The notes: generated by a model not told the origin, from the sequence alone. 64,000 nucleotides of DNA from Chamaecrista fasciculata (GCA_003254925.1 QANZ01050970.1:1-64000); one strand, 5' to 3'; positions 42,752-56,131 are shown, counted from the stretch's first letter. Translations and numbers: made by a program.

Positions 42752-43345
42752 ATTATTGAAAATGGCTTAAACGAGAGATATCTTAAGATATTGTACGAAA
42801 ATATTTGAGAGATTAAACTTAAAAAAATATATGTTATCAAAATCAAATTATTAATTCACTCAAAAATTTAATCAAATCCACAAACTGCTGTCTAACCAGT
42901 GATCAACCTTAACTAGTTGAATGAGCTATAAATGTTTCAACTCGACAATACAATTAATATGCAAAATAAAAAATTGCAGCATTATTACATTAATGATGAT
43001 TTTCTTCAATGAGAAATTTGACCATATCCATTCATGAGTCATTCGAATTGTCAAATTAATGCCACTGGACAGAAATATATATTCTGCATAGTAATTTGGA
43101 TTGGGATAAATCTTCTGATCTTTAAGGTTATCCATTTTCTAGATTATGAACCAAAAGAAAATTAAATTTTCTGAAGTGTTTTGTCAGATATTTTTCTTGG
43201 AATATTCTTCACTTGACTCAGGATTTCATGTCAAACTTCTTTTTCTTTTAAGAAAATGAAAAACTTCAAAAACTAAAATATTTCTTAATATAATTTTCAA
43301 ATATTGTCAAATGCGTTGGATTTAATTGGATGAAAAAGATGACTC
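42752..43345. other. AT-rich stretch, nothing recognised
   Basis: A 69-codon minus-strand frame (42,926-43,135) shows no domain. No family repeat identified. Confidence 0.4.
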
Positions 43346-43348
43346 TAA

Positions 43349-44047
43349 GAGTACGTTTTGTACGCTATTATCTCAAATGTCGTAGCATTTCAGATGTTAT
43401 GGTATGTGATACCATAGTATAAGATACTTGATATTTATAATATCAACGTTTGGTATGACAATAGTAGATATCAACGTTTGGTATGGCATATATTTGATAT
43501 TTTGTTATTAATAAAATCAATCTTCTTTAAAATTTTATATTTACCCTTATTAACATCTTAAAAATATATTTTGATATTTTTAAAATAAATATATAAATAA
43601 TTATAAAAAATATATATTATTTTATAGTATTGATAAATAATTAATTATAATAATATAGTAAAGAGTAATTTTATTATAAAAATTGTCTAAATAAATATTA
43701 TAAAAAATGTCTAAATAAAGTCATATATTTTGATTATTCATGGATAAATTAGTTGACTCATTATATATTCAGGGACCAAATAGTAAGTTTTATAAAAAAA
43801 CAAATCAACAAAAAAGGGTAAAATTGAAACTTTAATTGAAAAATGTCATTACAAACCCTATCATCTGATATGGCATAATTTATGTGTTGTCATCAGATGA
43901 CATCTTTTTTGCTGTCATCCGATGACAGAGCATTATCTTGGATGTCGACGTTTGATGATATTATGACGTCATCAAACGTCTAACATCCGATATACTATAG
44001 TATATAAAATGGTACGTATGAGATGTGACATCGTACCCAACGCATCT
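43349..44047. mobile_element. Terminal-inverted-repeat element, about 0.7 kb
   Basis: Left end GAGTACGTTTTGTACGCTAT, right end ATCGTACCCAACGCATCT, inverted and related. Flanking TAA occurs at 43,346-43,348 and 44,048-44,050, compatible with PIF/Harbinger or a similar class. Inner palindromic phrases include GATGACATCTTTTTTGCTGTCATC. No coding capacity. Confidence 0.5.
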
Positions 44048-44366
44048 TAAGTATGTCATTGATGATTTTATTATTATCTATATTCATATTTTTATATGTT
44101 TATTATATTTAATATTCATATTTTATTTATATTCAATAAATTAATATATATATATATCCATACTTTATATAACATTTTATATATGATGGATGTCTAAAAT
44201 ATTAAAATAAGTAATAAATATATATTTAAAAATATTTGGTATCCGATATTATATATTCATAAACTAAATAAATTAATTAAAATAACATAAAAAATATATA
44301 AAATTAAATATATGAAGATAAATAAAATATTTTTATTATAAAATATTAGATATCAAGTATTTAAAT

Positions 44367-44713
44367 CTAAGAAGCATGGACACTTCATTTTGAGGGCGTG
44401 TCGCCGTGTCGGACACGTGTCAGTGTCCGACACCCGTACGACACTGACACGACACATATTCATAAATTTTAAAATATAAATTAATTTTTTGTGGCTTTAA
44501 CATGACATATAAGAGAAAATAATAATACATATGACATATATTATGAATAAAACTTGTAATTTTTAAATTTTTTATTAAAAATTATGAATATTTAATTATT
44601 TATATATAAAAATATATGGCGTGTCGTGTCGCGTAATTTTGAGAGTTTAGCGTGTCGCTGTGTCCGTGTCCGTGTCGTGTCCCGTGTCCGTGTCAGTGTC
44701 CATGCTTCTTAGG
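44367..44713. mobile_element. Inverted-repeat element R, copy 2
   Basis: Matches 19,483-19,834 nearly base for base (CTAAGAAGCATGGACACTTC to GTGTCCATGCTTCTTAGG), including AAAATTATGAATATTTAATT in the middle. The right tract has one GTGTCC unit fewer. The sequence left of both copies is also alike for several bases (AAAT). Confidence 0.75.
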
Positions 44714-45627
44714 GGGGAGGAGGTGGTTAGGACCTATTTCAGTGGGCAAATAATAAGTTAACCAATCAGCATAAAATTATTGTGGCCAAAGAAGCTTGGT
44801 TTTCTCATTTTCCTAACTCTCACTCATTGGTTATCATGCTTGGACTTTCACAATGTCGACCTGCTACCATCCGTGGAGATTAAATATTATATTGTTAATT
44901 TCCTTTTCAAACCTCCATGATATAACTTATGTCCAGTACTTAAAAATTGAATTATTAAAACCTTGAAAATTCATTACACAACATATCATGTATCCCACAA
45001 CAATTGTCTAATTATTTTTTAATGCCTTCATAGACTCTTTGTNTTTTTTTCTATATCTATTTTACTTTCCCTCCCCTACCTTTTTATACCAAACACTTTC
45101 AATTTTTACCTACTTTACATCCCCTCAACTACTTTTCCTTTCCCTCACAATTTTTTCCTTATAAAACCCTTTCCTTTACATACCTCACATACTACCAAAC
45201 GGACCCTAAGGCTTTTCCTTTTCTTTTCATAATCTTTCCATGATACTCATGGGATGAGTACATTGTCTGTTGGTTTTTGGAGTTTGGAATATTATTAAAT
45301 TGGTTGCAAGAGTCAGACCACACACTACTCACTTGTCACTACCATTATGTCAGCTCTTACCATCTTTTGAGGTCAGAAAGTGATCCATGAATGAATCTAC
45401 ACACCATATAACAACTAACGACACCACACAACCACATTGCTTCATGCATTCTAAATTTAAATCTTTATTTTATCTTTTAGCAAAAAGATAAAAAAAAAAA
45501 ATTAAACTTTAGTTTTTCGTTTATGTATTTTTAAATCACTTTATATTTATTTAATTGATTGTATGATAGGAGGAGATCCATTGATGTATGACTTCACTTT
45601 GTTAATCTAACCATTAATTACTTAAGT
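44714..45627. other. Stretch without a recognised gene
   Basis: Moderately AT-rich. Has an undetermined base at 45,043 in a T-run and a Tourist-like end at 45,191-45,209. Otherwise nothing recognised. Confidence 0.4.
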
Positions 45628-45635
45628 TAGGTGTG

Positions 45636-46150
45636 TATATGAGTGGCAAAAATGAACCCAACCCATTAATCCAACATAACTCAATTATCATTTAACCAAC
45701 TCAAACCCAATCCATTTAAATAATGGGTCAAGATGGATTGAGTTTAAAATTGACCCATTAAAATTGGGTTGGGTTGGGTAAACCACATAGTTTTATGAGA
45801 GGGGTGAATATGAATTTCATAATTTTTTGCAAAAATTACAAAATACCTCCAAATAATTTCAAAATTTACAAAAACATCCTTAATCCTAATTTTGAATAAT
45901 TTAAAAATTATTCTCATTAATTAGTTTACAAATTAAATGATTAATCTTTAATTTATTAAATAATTTAATTGTTAAATAATATAAATATTTTAAAATGGGT
46001 TCATGGGTTGGGTTGAGTCGACCCTTGATTTCATAAGTCATAACCCACCCATGACCCAATTAACAAATATAAATGGGTCATTGACCCATTTATGACTCAA
46101 CCATTTACAACCCAACCCAATACCACCCAACCCAACTATTTTGCCAACCC
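45636..46150. mobile_element. hAT-like miniature element with 8-bp duplication
   Basis: Flanked by TAGGTGTG at 45,628-45,635 and 46,151-46,158 (8 of 8). The left end reads GAGTGGCAAAAATGAACCC and the right end CTATTTTGCCAACCC, a rough inverted repeat, with subterminal GGGTTGGG / AACCCAACCC repeats on both sides. An 8-base target points to the hAT class. It has no coding capacity. Confidence 0.75.
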
Positions 46151-46176
46151 TAGGTGTGTGTAAAATCAAAAAAGTA

Positions 46177-46737
46177 AAAGTACTCTTTGTACCTTCAAAG
46201 TATGTGATGTGTTTTAGTTTTACTCCCAAAGTAATTTTTTGAGTTAATTGTACCCACAATCTTTTTCGTTTTTGTATTTTGGACATATAATTGACTTAAA
46301 TGTGAAACATTAAAGGTACAACTGACTTGAAAGAAAACTTTAAGAACACAATTGAAACTAACCTCATACTTAGAAGATCCAAGAGTACTTTTTCCAAATT
46401 AAAAGTAAATTAACAATTCAATTTCTAAAAGATTATTGAATTGATAATTCAGTTCTTAAGGATCGAATTGTCAATTTGATAATCTTTCAGGAACTAAATT
46501 GTAATTTTATTCTAAAATTAATTATGTAAGACCTCTTCGCATCATAACTAATGTCGACTCCTTTGAGCAATATATACAAAAGTATTTTGGTACTTTCAAA
46601 GTATGTGGTAGTTTCAATTATATCCCTAAAAGTTTTTTTGAGTCAATTATAACTCTAATCTTTTCTTTTCTATGGACTAAAAATAAATTTCAGAGTACAA
46701 TCAAAACTTACCTCATACTTTAATACTTTTGCCAAGC
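46177..46737. repeat. Two decayed family F fold-backs
   Basis: First copy about 46,177-46,396 (AAAAGTACTCTTTGTACC to AAGAGTACTTTTTCC), second about 46,563-46,737 (AAAAGTATTTTGGTACTT to TTTAATACTTTTGCC). Both carry the TCAATTATACC/TTGTACCC units of the copy at 15,174-15,655. Confidence 0.65.
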
Positions 46738-46924
46738 AATATAAGACACTACGTTTTGGTAATGGGAACTTCCCTGTTGTCATGGCATTTATGAGCTTAG
46801 AAGGGTTGAACAAATGTTTTCGTAACTGGATCAGACATTGACCTGGTCGTGGGCTCGGGGCACTGGGTTACTAGTTCAACCGCGGGGTCAATTGTTGGCC
46901 GGTCAAAGTAAAAAGTTAATAATA

Positions 46925-47520
46925 TATATTAGGGTAGATTATACAAAAGATCCACCTGGTTTTGAGTATTTTGAGATCGAGTCCTTGTGGTTTGAAAAGT
47001 TGTAATTTATGGACTAGGGTTTGCTTCGTTTGCAGAAAAGAGCCCCCCGTCCAAAATTTAACAGAAAATAGGACTAAAATACCATTTTAAGGCCCTAACT
47101 ATTAATTTTCTATGCATTTGACTCCTTGTTTCTACGAGGGAAAGATTTTGATACAAAATCAAAAAAATTTCAAAGACTTTGACTTTGACTATTGAAAAAC
47201 CTGTTGAATATAATTACAAAAGGATCACTCGAATTTTGTCAAATCAAAATTTTTTTATACTTTTTGGTTCCTATAATTGCACTAAATTAATATTATTTGA
47301 TCTTTGAATTTGAACTAATTTTATACTTTTTTATTTCTGAACTTGTACTCAATTTATATTATTTGGTTCTTGAATTTGACTTAAAGACCAAATTATTGAT
47401 AACTGTAATAATTTAAAGACTAAGTAGTATATTTTGATTATTCAGGTACTAATTAACTAACTTAGTATAAATTTAGGACCAAATAAATAGTAGGCTCTAT
47501 ATATATATATATATATATAA
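46925..47520. repeat. Arm-like repeat fragments and a (TA)n tract
   Basis: GGGTAGATTATACAAAAGATCC followed by CTTGTGGTTTGAAAAGTTG looks like one arm of a further fold-back family. The other arm was not found. A (TA)n microsatellite lies at about 47,497-47,519. Confidence 0.4.
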
Positions 47521-49323
47521 AACGGTTAGTATGTATTCAATCTCCGTGTGAAGTTAACATGAAAATAGCAATTATGTGAAGTATGCAAATGAGGGAGGGT
47601 GTAATAAAATCCCCAGTTTTTGTTTTGATGCTGTTGGGACAAACAAGTTTGACATATATCATCAGTGGTTTCATGATTTGATCTTGATCTCATGTCATGT
47701 GGAGCCTACATGTGAACTCGCAACCACACTATCTGCAAAGTTTCGTTAAGTTTACTAATTAAATAATTAATTAATTAAGGAGCTGAAATTTTAAAATGGC
47801 ACATACGACAGTAAGTGCAGTGGATGGCTGAGTGAGTGACAGATTAAAGTCCAAAATACTGATGTGGCATTTGGCCCCTACATGAACTTGACCATTAAAA
47901 TATTTTTATTCTCTATCTATATAATTCAAGCAAGGACAGTGCATGAGAAACTTTTTACAAAATTTATTATTTGATCTTTACATTTTTTTCCAGTCAACAA
48001 TTCAATATTTAAAAAATTATTTTGTTCACCTCTCGATCTTCTCAAATAGTAAATTTTCTCCAATCTTAAAATTGCCATATAAAAGTTTGAACAATATGCA
48101 CTCAAGTGTATATTAGGATTTAAGCAATGTTTCCTTTAGAAGCTACATTCAAACCCATCACATCTCTTAATAAAGAACTTCGTTAATGCTAACACAGCAA
48201 CGAAAAGGATTTTTTTTTTTTTCGTGTACAGAAATGTTGAAAATCTTCATGTTTGTATCTTAAAAAAACAAAAAAAAAAGGAAAGAAAAATGTCTTAATT
48301 TCTTACTAATAAAAATTGGAACACTTAATAAAAGCATAACTAATAAGATTTATTGATTGTTTTCCAATTGCACAGGAAAAATGATAAATCTTTATTCAAG
48401 TAGATACATTTGCTCAGCAAACATATCCAAACTATTACGGATGTTAATGAACAGAATTTATCTAAAGCTTTGATTACGCCGTTATGACAAATCATTTTCA
48501 GAATCTTAGCCCAGTAGGGAACAACAAAGGAAGACAAACCAAGGTGGATCATAGATTGGGCGGCGTTAGTTCTTGTTTCTCTACCTCTTGTTTATAATAC
48601 TTTTCTTTTATTTAATATTATTTGTTCTCTGTTGGATCACGATTATAAAGGACCCAACCCAAAGCAGCAAAATCGACAAAGGCAGAAAACAAAAAACAAA
48701 GAGCATCAAGAAGACCCATCCTCGTTGAGAATGTTGACTAAGGAGAGTGGAGGTCAGAACTCAAAAGTCCCTACCCTAGCAAGAGGATCATGAAATCTTT
48801 TTGTTAAATAGTGACAACAACGACTCCAGAATCAACAATAATGTAACTTCAAAAGTAATTTACAAACGCATGGAATCACATTGGTGTGGGGCAGATGACA
48901 TTTATGGGAGGAAAGACTTGTATACTACAGCCAGTATCATACTATCATGTGCAAATCTTAATATTTATCTTATCATTCTAAATCTACCCCAAATGCGTAT
49001 AGATGTTTCTAAAACAAAAAGATTAATAAGATATTTGATATCTGATCATGACATAACAACTAGTCCTAGCAGAAACTGACAACCGAGATATACAAAAGAT
49101 ATCTATGCTTGTTGCATTATAACAAATATGTTCAGAGAAATCAGAACCAATTGTATAATATAGGACAAGCAATGAATTCCTTTAAGAGTGCTATAGACAA
49201 CAGTGTGTGCTGACACAGAACTGCCTAATATCAGAAATTTGTGTCCTTGAGTACAATCATGAACATCATGAGCACAAAACTGATTCAAATTTTAAAAGGT
49301 CCATGGAAAAAGAAGCATACTTA
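47521..49323. other. Downstream flank of the BRCT-RING-PHD gene
   Basis: No convincing gene. A 70-codon minus-strand frame (48,340-48,552) has no recognised domain. The part nearest 49,323 would include the 3' untranslated region of the gene to its right. Confidence 0.4.
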
Positions 49324-52300
49324 TTAATGAGGGTGATTATGATAAAGCATCTGTAGATCCTTGCAGTGATTGCATGTCCATGGCAATAAAGGAGGGTCCA
49401 GGCAATAGGAATGGATTTGTCTAATATGGCAAAGATGGCAACTCAAGAGCAGATCCTCAGGTTCCCGTCCCCGACAAACAATACAAGCACCTGTTTGTGA
49501 GGACTGCATAAAGCAAAAGACAGACGCATCAAAACAAAAAATTTTCTAGTATGCATGAACTTTCACTCTTCCAGCCAGATGTGGACCTAATCTGAATAAT
49601 TCAAACATGTTATACATATAAAAAAGATGCCCAAGGATTGCAACATACCAACAGAAAATTTCATTTATCAAAAAAAGAGAATTAAACTTTTTGGCGGACA
49701 ACACCTCCGTAATAATCATATTTGCTTCTTCTTTTATTAAGTTCCGTAAGATTTCAAAATAGTAGTAGATATTTCAAAGTAGTGGCATATGCTCTTAGAG
49801 ACTTCCTTCTCAATGGAAGTCTGTAAAGGATTTGAATGTTCCAGAAGTCACCCTCAACCCAATCTATAAAGTGAAAAACAATTTGATCTTCAAGAATTAT
49901 TTTCTAAGTTTTAATATTTGTCAACATATTCAATCATGCTTGTGTATGCCTTTAGTTTCAGTACCACTTCATTAATAAACTCCATGGTATCATAATCTAC
50001 CAAACCTAATATGGAAAATAAATAGTATTATAGTAGGCACAAAATTCATTAAAAATGAATATTTTTTTTGATTTCCTGCTATCCTATAAACTATATCATG
50101 TGCGTAATAAAAATTATAAGGTAGAATGATGAACATTGTTTTATTAAAAAATCAAAAGTCCCAACAGGCAACGTAAATGACCTTCGAAAAGAATTCGCTT
50201 CAACAGAAATGTTGGAACAGAATCACCTATTCTTCTTAAAACATCAGAAGTTGTCAACTCATGTATAGTGACTGAAAGGTTTCTTGTTTCATCCTGGTAT
50301 TGAGGTGCACGTGTCTAACTTTTATTTTCAAACAGCCAATGAGAATGCAAGATATATATGAAACAAGGGTAAGAAAAACAGCATATGAGGACCAGGTTAA
50401 ATTCCTTTAGATAACTATTGCACATGATAGGTATTCCGAAAGTATACAAATAAGTTGTTGTTTAAAATTAAATAAAGTAGAAAGCAGTGAATATTAGTGA
50501 ATAAGCATACCTCATAATTATAATTTTGCAGTTCTCGATCTGGAAGGATAAAAATATTCGAGATGGGAATGCCACAAGGGATTGTCTGGGAGTATACTTT
50601 TTGATTAGCGGCTGCATCCTCATATTTAATGATCCTGTCAAAACTAGACTTGCACAAGGGGCATGTTGAATTTTTCCCCATTGTAGTCTACAAATATAGA
50701 GAATCACTCATAAGGACCAAAACAGAAATTCAATGCTACGGGGCAGAAAAGCTCTTCATAGTTAAGTCTCCAATTAAACTACAAAGAATAAAAATGATAA
50801 AATCCAGATATGTATAAATATAAGGCTAAAATGTAAAAATATCCCTTCAACTTTGGGACAGATGCAGTAACTGCTCGCCTGTCAATTTATTACTAATATT
50901 CTCTCTTCATTCAATGAATTAACAATTTCAAATGACTCTTTTACGCATTGGATGGTTGCCGTGTATATCAACATTCACCATCATGACCCTATAAATGAGA
51001 ATAAGAGGACTAATTTTACAACATTTATCTATTCAGTCTATATTCTAGTGTGAGTGTGATCGGGACTTAAGGTAGTATGAGATGTATATGTCCCCCGAGT
51101 AGAATGGGATGTTCAGTAGAATACTTAAGTAGTTAAGTGCCTTGGTTCTACCCATTCAACAACTAGTTTTGAGGGAGGATTCACTAAGGTCACTTGAGTC
51201 TCTATCAAAGTGTCACAACAGTGAAGTTCATGCCACAAATGACATAATTTATCTATTATGTATGTGAAGAAGTCATTTGAATATCACGAACCATTGACTT
51301 TGTGTACAAAGGGAAAAGTTGAAATTAGAAACTTGGAAAAAAAAATCAGCTTTTTGAGTTTGAAAGCTCATCAAATTCTCCAATTAGAAAATCAGAAGCT
51401 ATTTGTGGTTGACCGAAAGCCTTTAAGTATGATCTAAGAAGATACAGTCTGAGTTGTTCATTTAAATCATAGAAAATGATTTGCAATGCCTAAAAAAAAC
51501 ACAATTTAACAAAACAAAAGGAAAAGGAATAGAAACTGTACCCTATGATCAACCCAACTCTGAATGCATGAATAACAAAATCGATGTCCACATGGCAAAA
51601 CGCCCCTTGTTGAGCCAAACTCTGTCAAACATATAACACATGACAACTCTGGTGAAATAGTTAAATCAGAAACATGATCAGCCTGACCACCATCTGCAAA
51701 ATTTTCACAACATTCATCTACTGAAGTTTGCTCCATAGTAAATGAGGGTTCTTCTATGCATAAAGTTGAAATTCTCGGAGTAGATAAACTATTTGAATCT
51801 TTGATATGTATGATGGCATTTGAAGCTCCATTGGCACTTCCATTTTGATTATATGACCCAACATCTGATCCTTCTCTATTTTCTATATTATTATCTGTAG
51901 AGACACAATTGGCAAAGCTAGACGAATCTGCAGTTTCAGTATGTAATCTATCCATTCTGCTTGGGTAGTCCTCCGGGTCCAAATGATGTAAAGGATCCAA
52001 CGCCACTTCATGAACATTGTTCTTCACAATCCTTCTTCTCCGACGAGAAGAACCAGCAGAAGTAGCCACTTCATTAGTATTGAACATCTTTCTTTTTGCT
52101 TTTCTTGAAGAATAAGCTATTATGTCCTGATGATTTTTTAAAGGGAGAAAGAAAAGGTAAGAGAAGACAAAATAAGAAAGTATTCCAAAAAGAACAAAAG
52201 TTTTATCCACTTGGCATAGTTAGTGTTAGAGCATGAAATGATATTACAGATTTACAGTTTCTAACTATAACACTATTCAGAAGCGTACCAACAAGGTATT

Positions 52301-55007
52301 TTAAGCACCACCATTCAGCAGAGGGGATAAAATATAGTGGAAAGAACTCTTCTAGATAATCAATCAGTTACTTATTTATTTTAATTTTTGCATTACTCGC
52401 TTAAAATTAATCCCTTGAGTGCTTACACATGTCAAACGTATGCTTTCTTTTCTAAATTAACCACTTCGATGACTTTGACAAAAAATGTTCGTAAGCAATC
52501 ATATTTGTAGCCACACCATAATCCAAGTCCAAATGATAACCTGTCTTCTAAAGCACCATCATAAACATTCCACAAGATATAGGTTACTGTAAATACAAGT
52601 GTACAGAAGCAAGTGGCAGTTATAAAATTTCTCTGAAATTCAACTATTATGCACTAAAAATGCAGCATATTTGTCTGACGGTTATACTGACAATAGAATG
52701 CATCATTGTACGGGTTAAAAGTATCATAAGAAACATCTCTAAAAGAAGAACCACTATGCTCTATCAGCTAAAGTTCATAAGCTAAAACAACCAGAACAAT
52801 TTTTTTTTTCATGTGTATAAATTTGTACAGAACTAATAATATGTAATCCAGAGGTGAAGAGGTTGGGTTGGGGAGCTTGTAGGACATCCAGTCCTCTATG
52901 CTGTCATTAAAAAAAATTGTCTCTAGGAAATGTTTTCTAGAATTGGGTAAAGCTTGTGACAAAAACTGGCTTCAAAATATTTCTGGAACATTAATTTCAC
53001 TAGTTCATGTTTCACCATAAATATCTGTTATCTATATAGTCATACATCATGTTATTTAGTTATATGGTACATGTTTAAACATTCAAGCATTAGTCAAAGT
53101 TGAAGGATAACTTCAGGATCAGTTCTACAACCAAAAAAATATGCGCAACTATCAAACAGAAGAAAAAGGAACAATATTAAAAGGGATATATGCAAAGAGG
53201 TACGAATCTACATGGACACCAGACAGTCCAGTCCCAACTCCCAAGACAATCACAACAACAACAGTTCAAGACAAAATATGAAGCGTCCATGAAAAATAGT
53301 TAGTGATAATTGATAAACTATACAAGATAATCATACAGAGAACAATCTAATTACAATAATTGAGATTGAGCACTAGATGCACATATGTATCTGCCATTAT
53401 GTATAACATGATTCATATCCATGTAAAATATTTAACGACATTTTATCAGCAAACTTCAAATGTAAAACCGTAGTAAACTCCTACAAATATCTTTTGAATT
53501 AGTCTAGTCTTTGAAATATGCGTGTTACTGATAAATAAATTTCTACCAAAATAATCATCAGGTGAAGAAGGAGAATGAGATTTAGGAATTGAGTATATTT
53601 ATGAGTCAGTTCATGCATGAAAACAGTGACTGAAGTCAAAAAGACCAGAGGGAGGGAAGAAAAGAGGAGAGAGATCAATTGTATAGACACCTCGTTTATT
53701 ATAAGAGAGCCTTCCCAAACAGAGTTTCCAGAAGCTTCAGAACTGAACTCAGTTGTTTGTTTTTCAGAGCCAATGTCATCTGATCTATGACCAAGCCCTT
53801 TATTGTTAGTCAAGCTTCTTGGCTGAACAATGAGTGGAGCTTCTAGCAACAGTGGGCCTACTTCTTGTCCACTGCATAAAAGAAAAAGAAGAAAAACTAA
53901 GAACAAGTCTGTTACAAATTCTAATGACAATACTAACAACACAACAACCAAAGCCTTTTCCCACTAGGTGGAATCGGCCATTTGAATCAGCTGGTAACAA
54001 TGTATTCAATCTTTGCACATTTCCATGTTTAGGTTATTAATGAGTAAATCTTTTCAAATAGTTTCACCAATATTTTTCTTTTGTCATCTCCTTCGAATTA
54101 TTGGACTATCATCCATTTAATCCACTCCTCATACCGGAGCCTCCAAAGGCCATCTTTGTACATGTCCATACTACCAACTTTTCTATGATAAGCACCACCC
54201 AAACTTTCTCTCTAGTGCACTCATTTCTAATCTTATCCTTTCTATTATGAGTGAATGACCACTCATCCAATGCAACATTCCCGTCTCAAAGGTTATTAAT
54301 GACGAGACTAACATAAAAATAATTTTTTAACACTCTAGAGGATATTAAATAATAGCTTTAAGCCATGAGATAGTTGGTTTTCAATTGTATAAAACCCAAA
54401 TAAGGCATGTCAGATTGAATCAGCTTATGGCCATTGAAAAGTCACTTCATTTTTTCAAAGAAAATTAAGAAGTACTAATTCAGTAACAAAACCTAATGCA
54501 GTCTAATATGACTCTGCAATGAGGAGAAAATATCAAAATCACCTTTTCAATATATAAGAATCCTCCGGAACACGCCCTCCTTGCTTTATGCAGTCTTCAA
54601 CCCATTTGTGGTTTACAATAACAGTTTTGAACTGCCGTGCCAGATTGTATTTCTTTCCTTCAAATTTCCAACAAATCTGACCATATGCGTCAAAAGAGAC
54701 AATCACCAAATAGTTCCTCCGGGAAAATATAAAGGTTCTATTCAACTAGAGACTGTCAATTTAGTGCCTCAATATCATTTCCTTCAATTCATCTCTATAT
54801 TCGTTTTCCTTTTAATTTTTTTTCGAAAAAAAAATGAAATATCAAAATAAAATAAAAACTCACCAGGTGTGTGATTGATTTTGACATCGCACCAACATAA
54901 TTTGCACCCGCATGTGAAATAAGCTTGATGAGGTTGAATCGCTCTGAGCCATGGTAACCACTCACTGAAGCCACCACAGACTCCAAACCTCGGATTGGGA
55001 AAGCCAT
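49324..55007 (-). CDS. BRCT-RING-PHD-type protein (probable nuclear E3 ubiquitin ligase / chromatin factor), 6 exons
   Basis: Coding exons, minus strand: 54,864-55,007; 54,543-54,676; 53,691-53,871; 51,542-52,126; 50,511-50,687; 49,324-49,503. All junctions are GT-AG and in phase, giving 466 residues from the ATG at 55,007. The N-terminal BRCT domain (about 1-92) has [19 protein letters not shown] and [13 protein letters not shown], then [18 protein letters not shown]. Basic clusters KAKRK and RRRRRIVK suggest nuclear import. A C3HC4 RING runs from CVIC (316-319) through CGHRFCYSC to CPLC (357-360). A C4HC3 PHD-type finger follows, CIVC (414-417) to WTCNHC. RING proteins transfer ubiquitin with an E2. 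BRCT and PHD modules read phosphorylated or modified partners, often in DNA-damage or chromatin pathways. The order recalls the Arabidopsis BRCT/RING protein At1g67180, as I remember it. No lesion seen. Confidence 0.9.
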
Positions 55008-55600
55008 GGATTCTGCTTTAAAAATACAAAAACAGTGGCATTAGTATGATGTCGATCCAAACAGCACAAAATCATTGTCATGAATCATAACTCTGTCCAG
55101 AGGAGTCATCAAAGAAAACCAAATGAATAGTAGTTTAATCAAACCCTAGCACAGATATTTTTGCAATCATGCTCTGCAAAGAGAGTCACCATATAGCCGA
55201 ATAAAAAACCCTAAGAACACAGTCATTGGTATTGCAATTTGATCAGAGAGCGAAAAGAGAGTCAACATGAGATCGGTGTTGAACATAATCATAGAAGAGA
55301 GAAGCAATCAGATCAACTTGGAGTGCAAAACTGAAAAATAAATGAGAAAGCTACTCACTCTTTGCATCCAATGTCACTAGTATATACGATCAATGAAATT
55401 GAGCTCGCGAGGCAAGGCAGATCTGGTCAGGAAAACCCCTCTAATCTGTCAGTTAAACACTTAAACCAAATACAATATAGAATCACTCACTAATCGATCT
55501 TATAACCAAAAGGAAATCAATTACGAACCATCTTAGGAAATCGAGCTACGAGCCTTCTTCGATGGTGGACTGCAACTGAACGATAATGGAAAAAAAACGA
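55008..55600 (-). promoter_or_regulatory. 5' leader and promoter region of the BRCT-RING-PHD gene
   Basis: The base run before the ATG (AAAGCAG|AATCC) looks like an acceptor, so a leader intron probably precedes the coding start. A matching donor may be near 55,362 (GCAAAGAGTGAGTAG on the minus strand). A leader exon would then lie at about 55,370-55,570. A TATA box was not clear. Confidence 0.45.
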
Positions 55601-55757
55601 ATGGTTGTTCTTGACGCAGAGTATTTACCCAAAAAAAAATGGAGTTTCAGTGAGTAAAGAAATGAGACTCCAGAATCAGAATTTGCCGGGAAATGAAAAT
55701 TTTCAAATTGTCAAGGACATGGAACTATGGAAGGTATTTAAAGGACCCGACATGAAA

Positions 55758-56131
55758 CATCGGCTTAATGGGTCGGATTGTTATCCAGATCATAAGCCCA
55801 ATGGGTCAGATAAAAATGTCCGGTTAGAAGGAGAAACTGTTCTGACCAAAAACAAGGGTAAAAGTTAATTTCGTCCTCAAATTTTACACCAACTGTCAAT
55901 TTTGTTCCCAATATTTTTTTTTATCAATCTCGTCCTCAATGTTTGACATTTTAGTCAATTTTATCCTTTGACTAACTTCTTTCAATAAATTAACGACAGA
56001 CTGTATCCTGTTATTCAATTTGAGTTAGGATTTGAGTTTTTTTTTTATCAATTTTATATTATATATCATTAGCCACATAGATTTTGTCGATACTATTTGA
56101 CTAAAGTAAGAGTTTGGATAAAATTGACCAA
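55758..56131. repeat. Left copy of a 374-base direct repeat flanking the LINE
   Basis: From CATCGGCTTAATGGGTCGG to GGATAAAATTGACCAA. It matches 62,645-63,017 in the same direction with only scattered differences (TCGG/TTGG, ATAAAAATG/ATAGAAATG, TTCCCAA/TCCCCAA, a few T-run lengths). It contains host DNA (about 90 bases) plus the left arm of a family D fold-back. An undetermined base at 56,132 separates it from the LINE 3' end. Confidence 0.9.

Noticed and set aside
53806..54018. A 70-codon frame upstream of exon 3 as coding
   Set aside because: It crosses the acceptor of exon 3 and is out of the protein frame; intron sequence.
55605..55868. An 87-codon frame on the plus strand, divergent from the BRCT-RING-PHD gene
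   Set aside because: No domain, and its end runs into the direct repeat and fold-back arm; probably chance.
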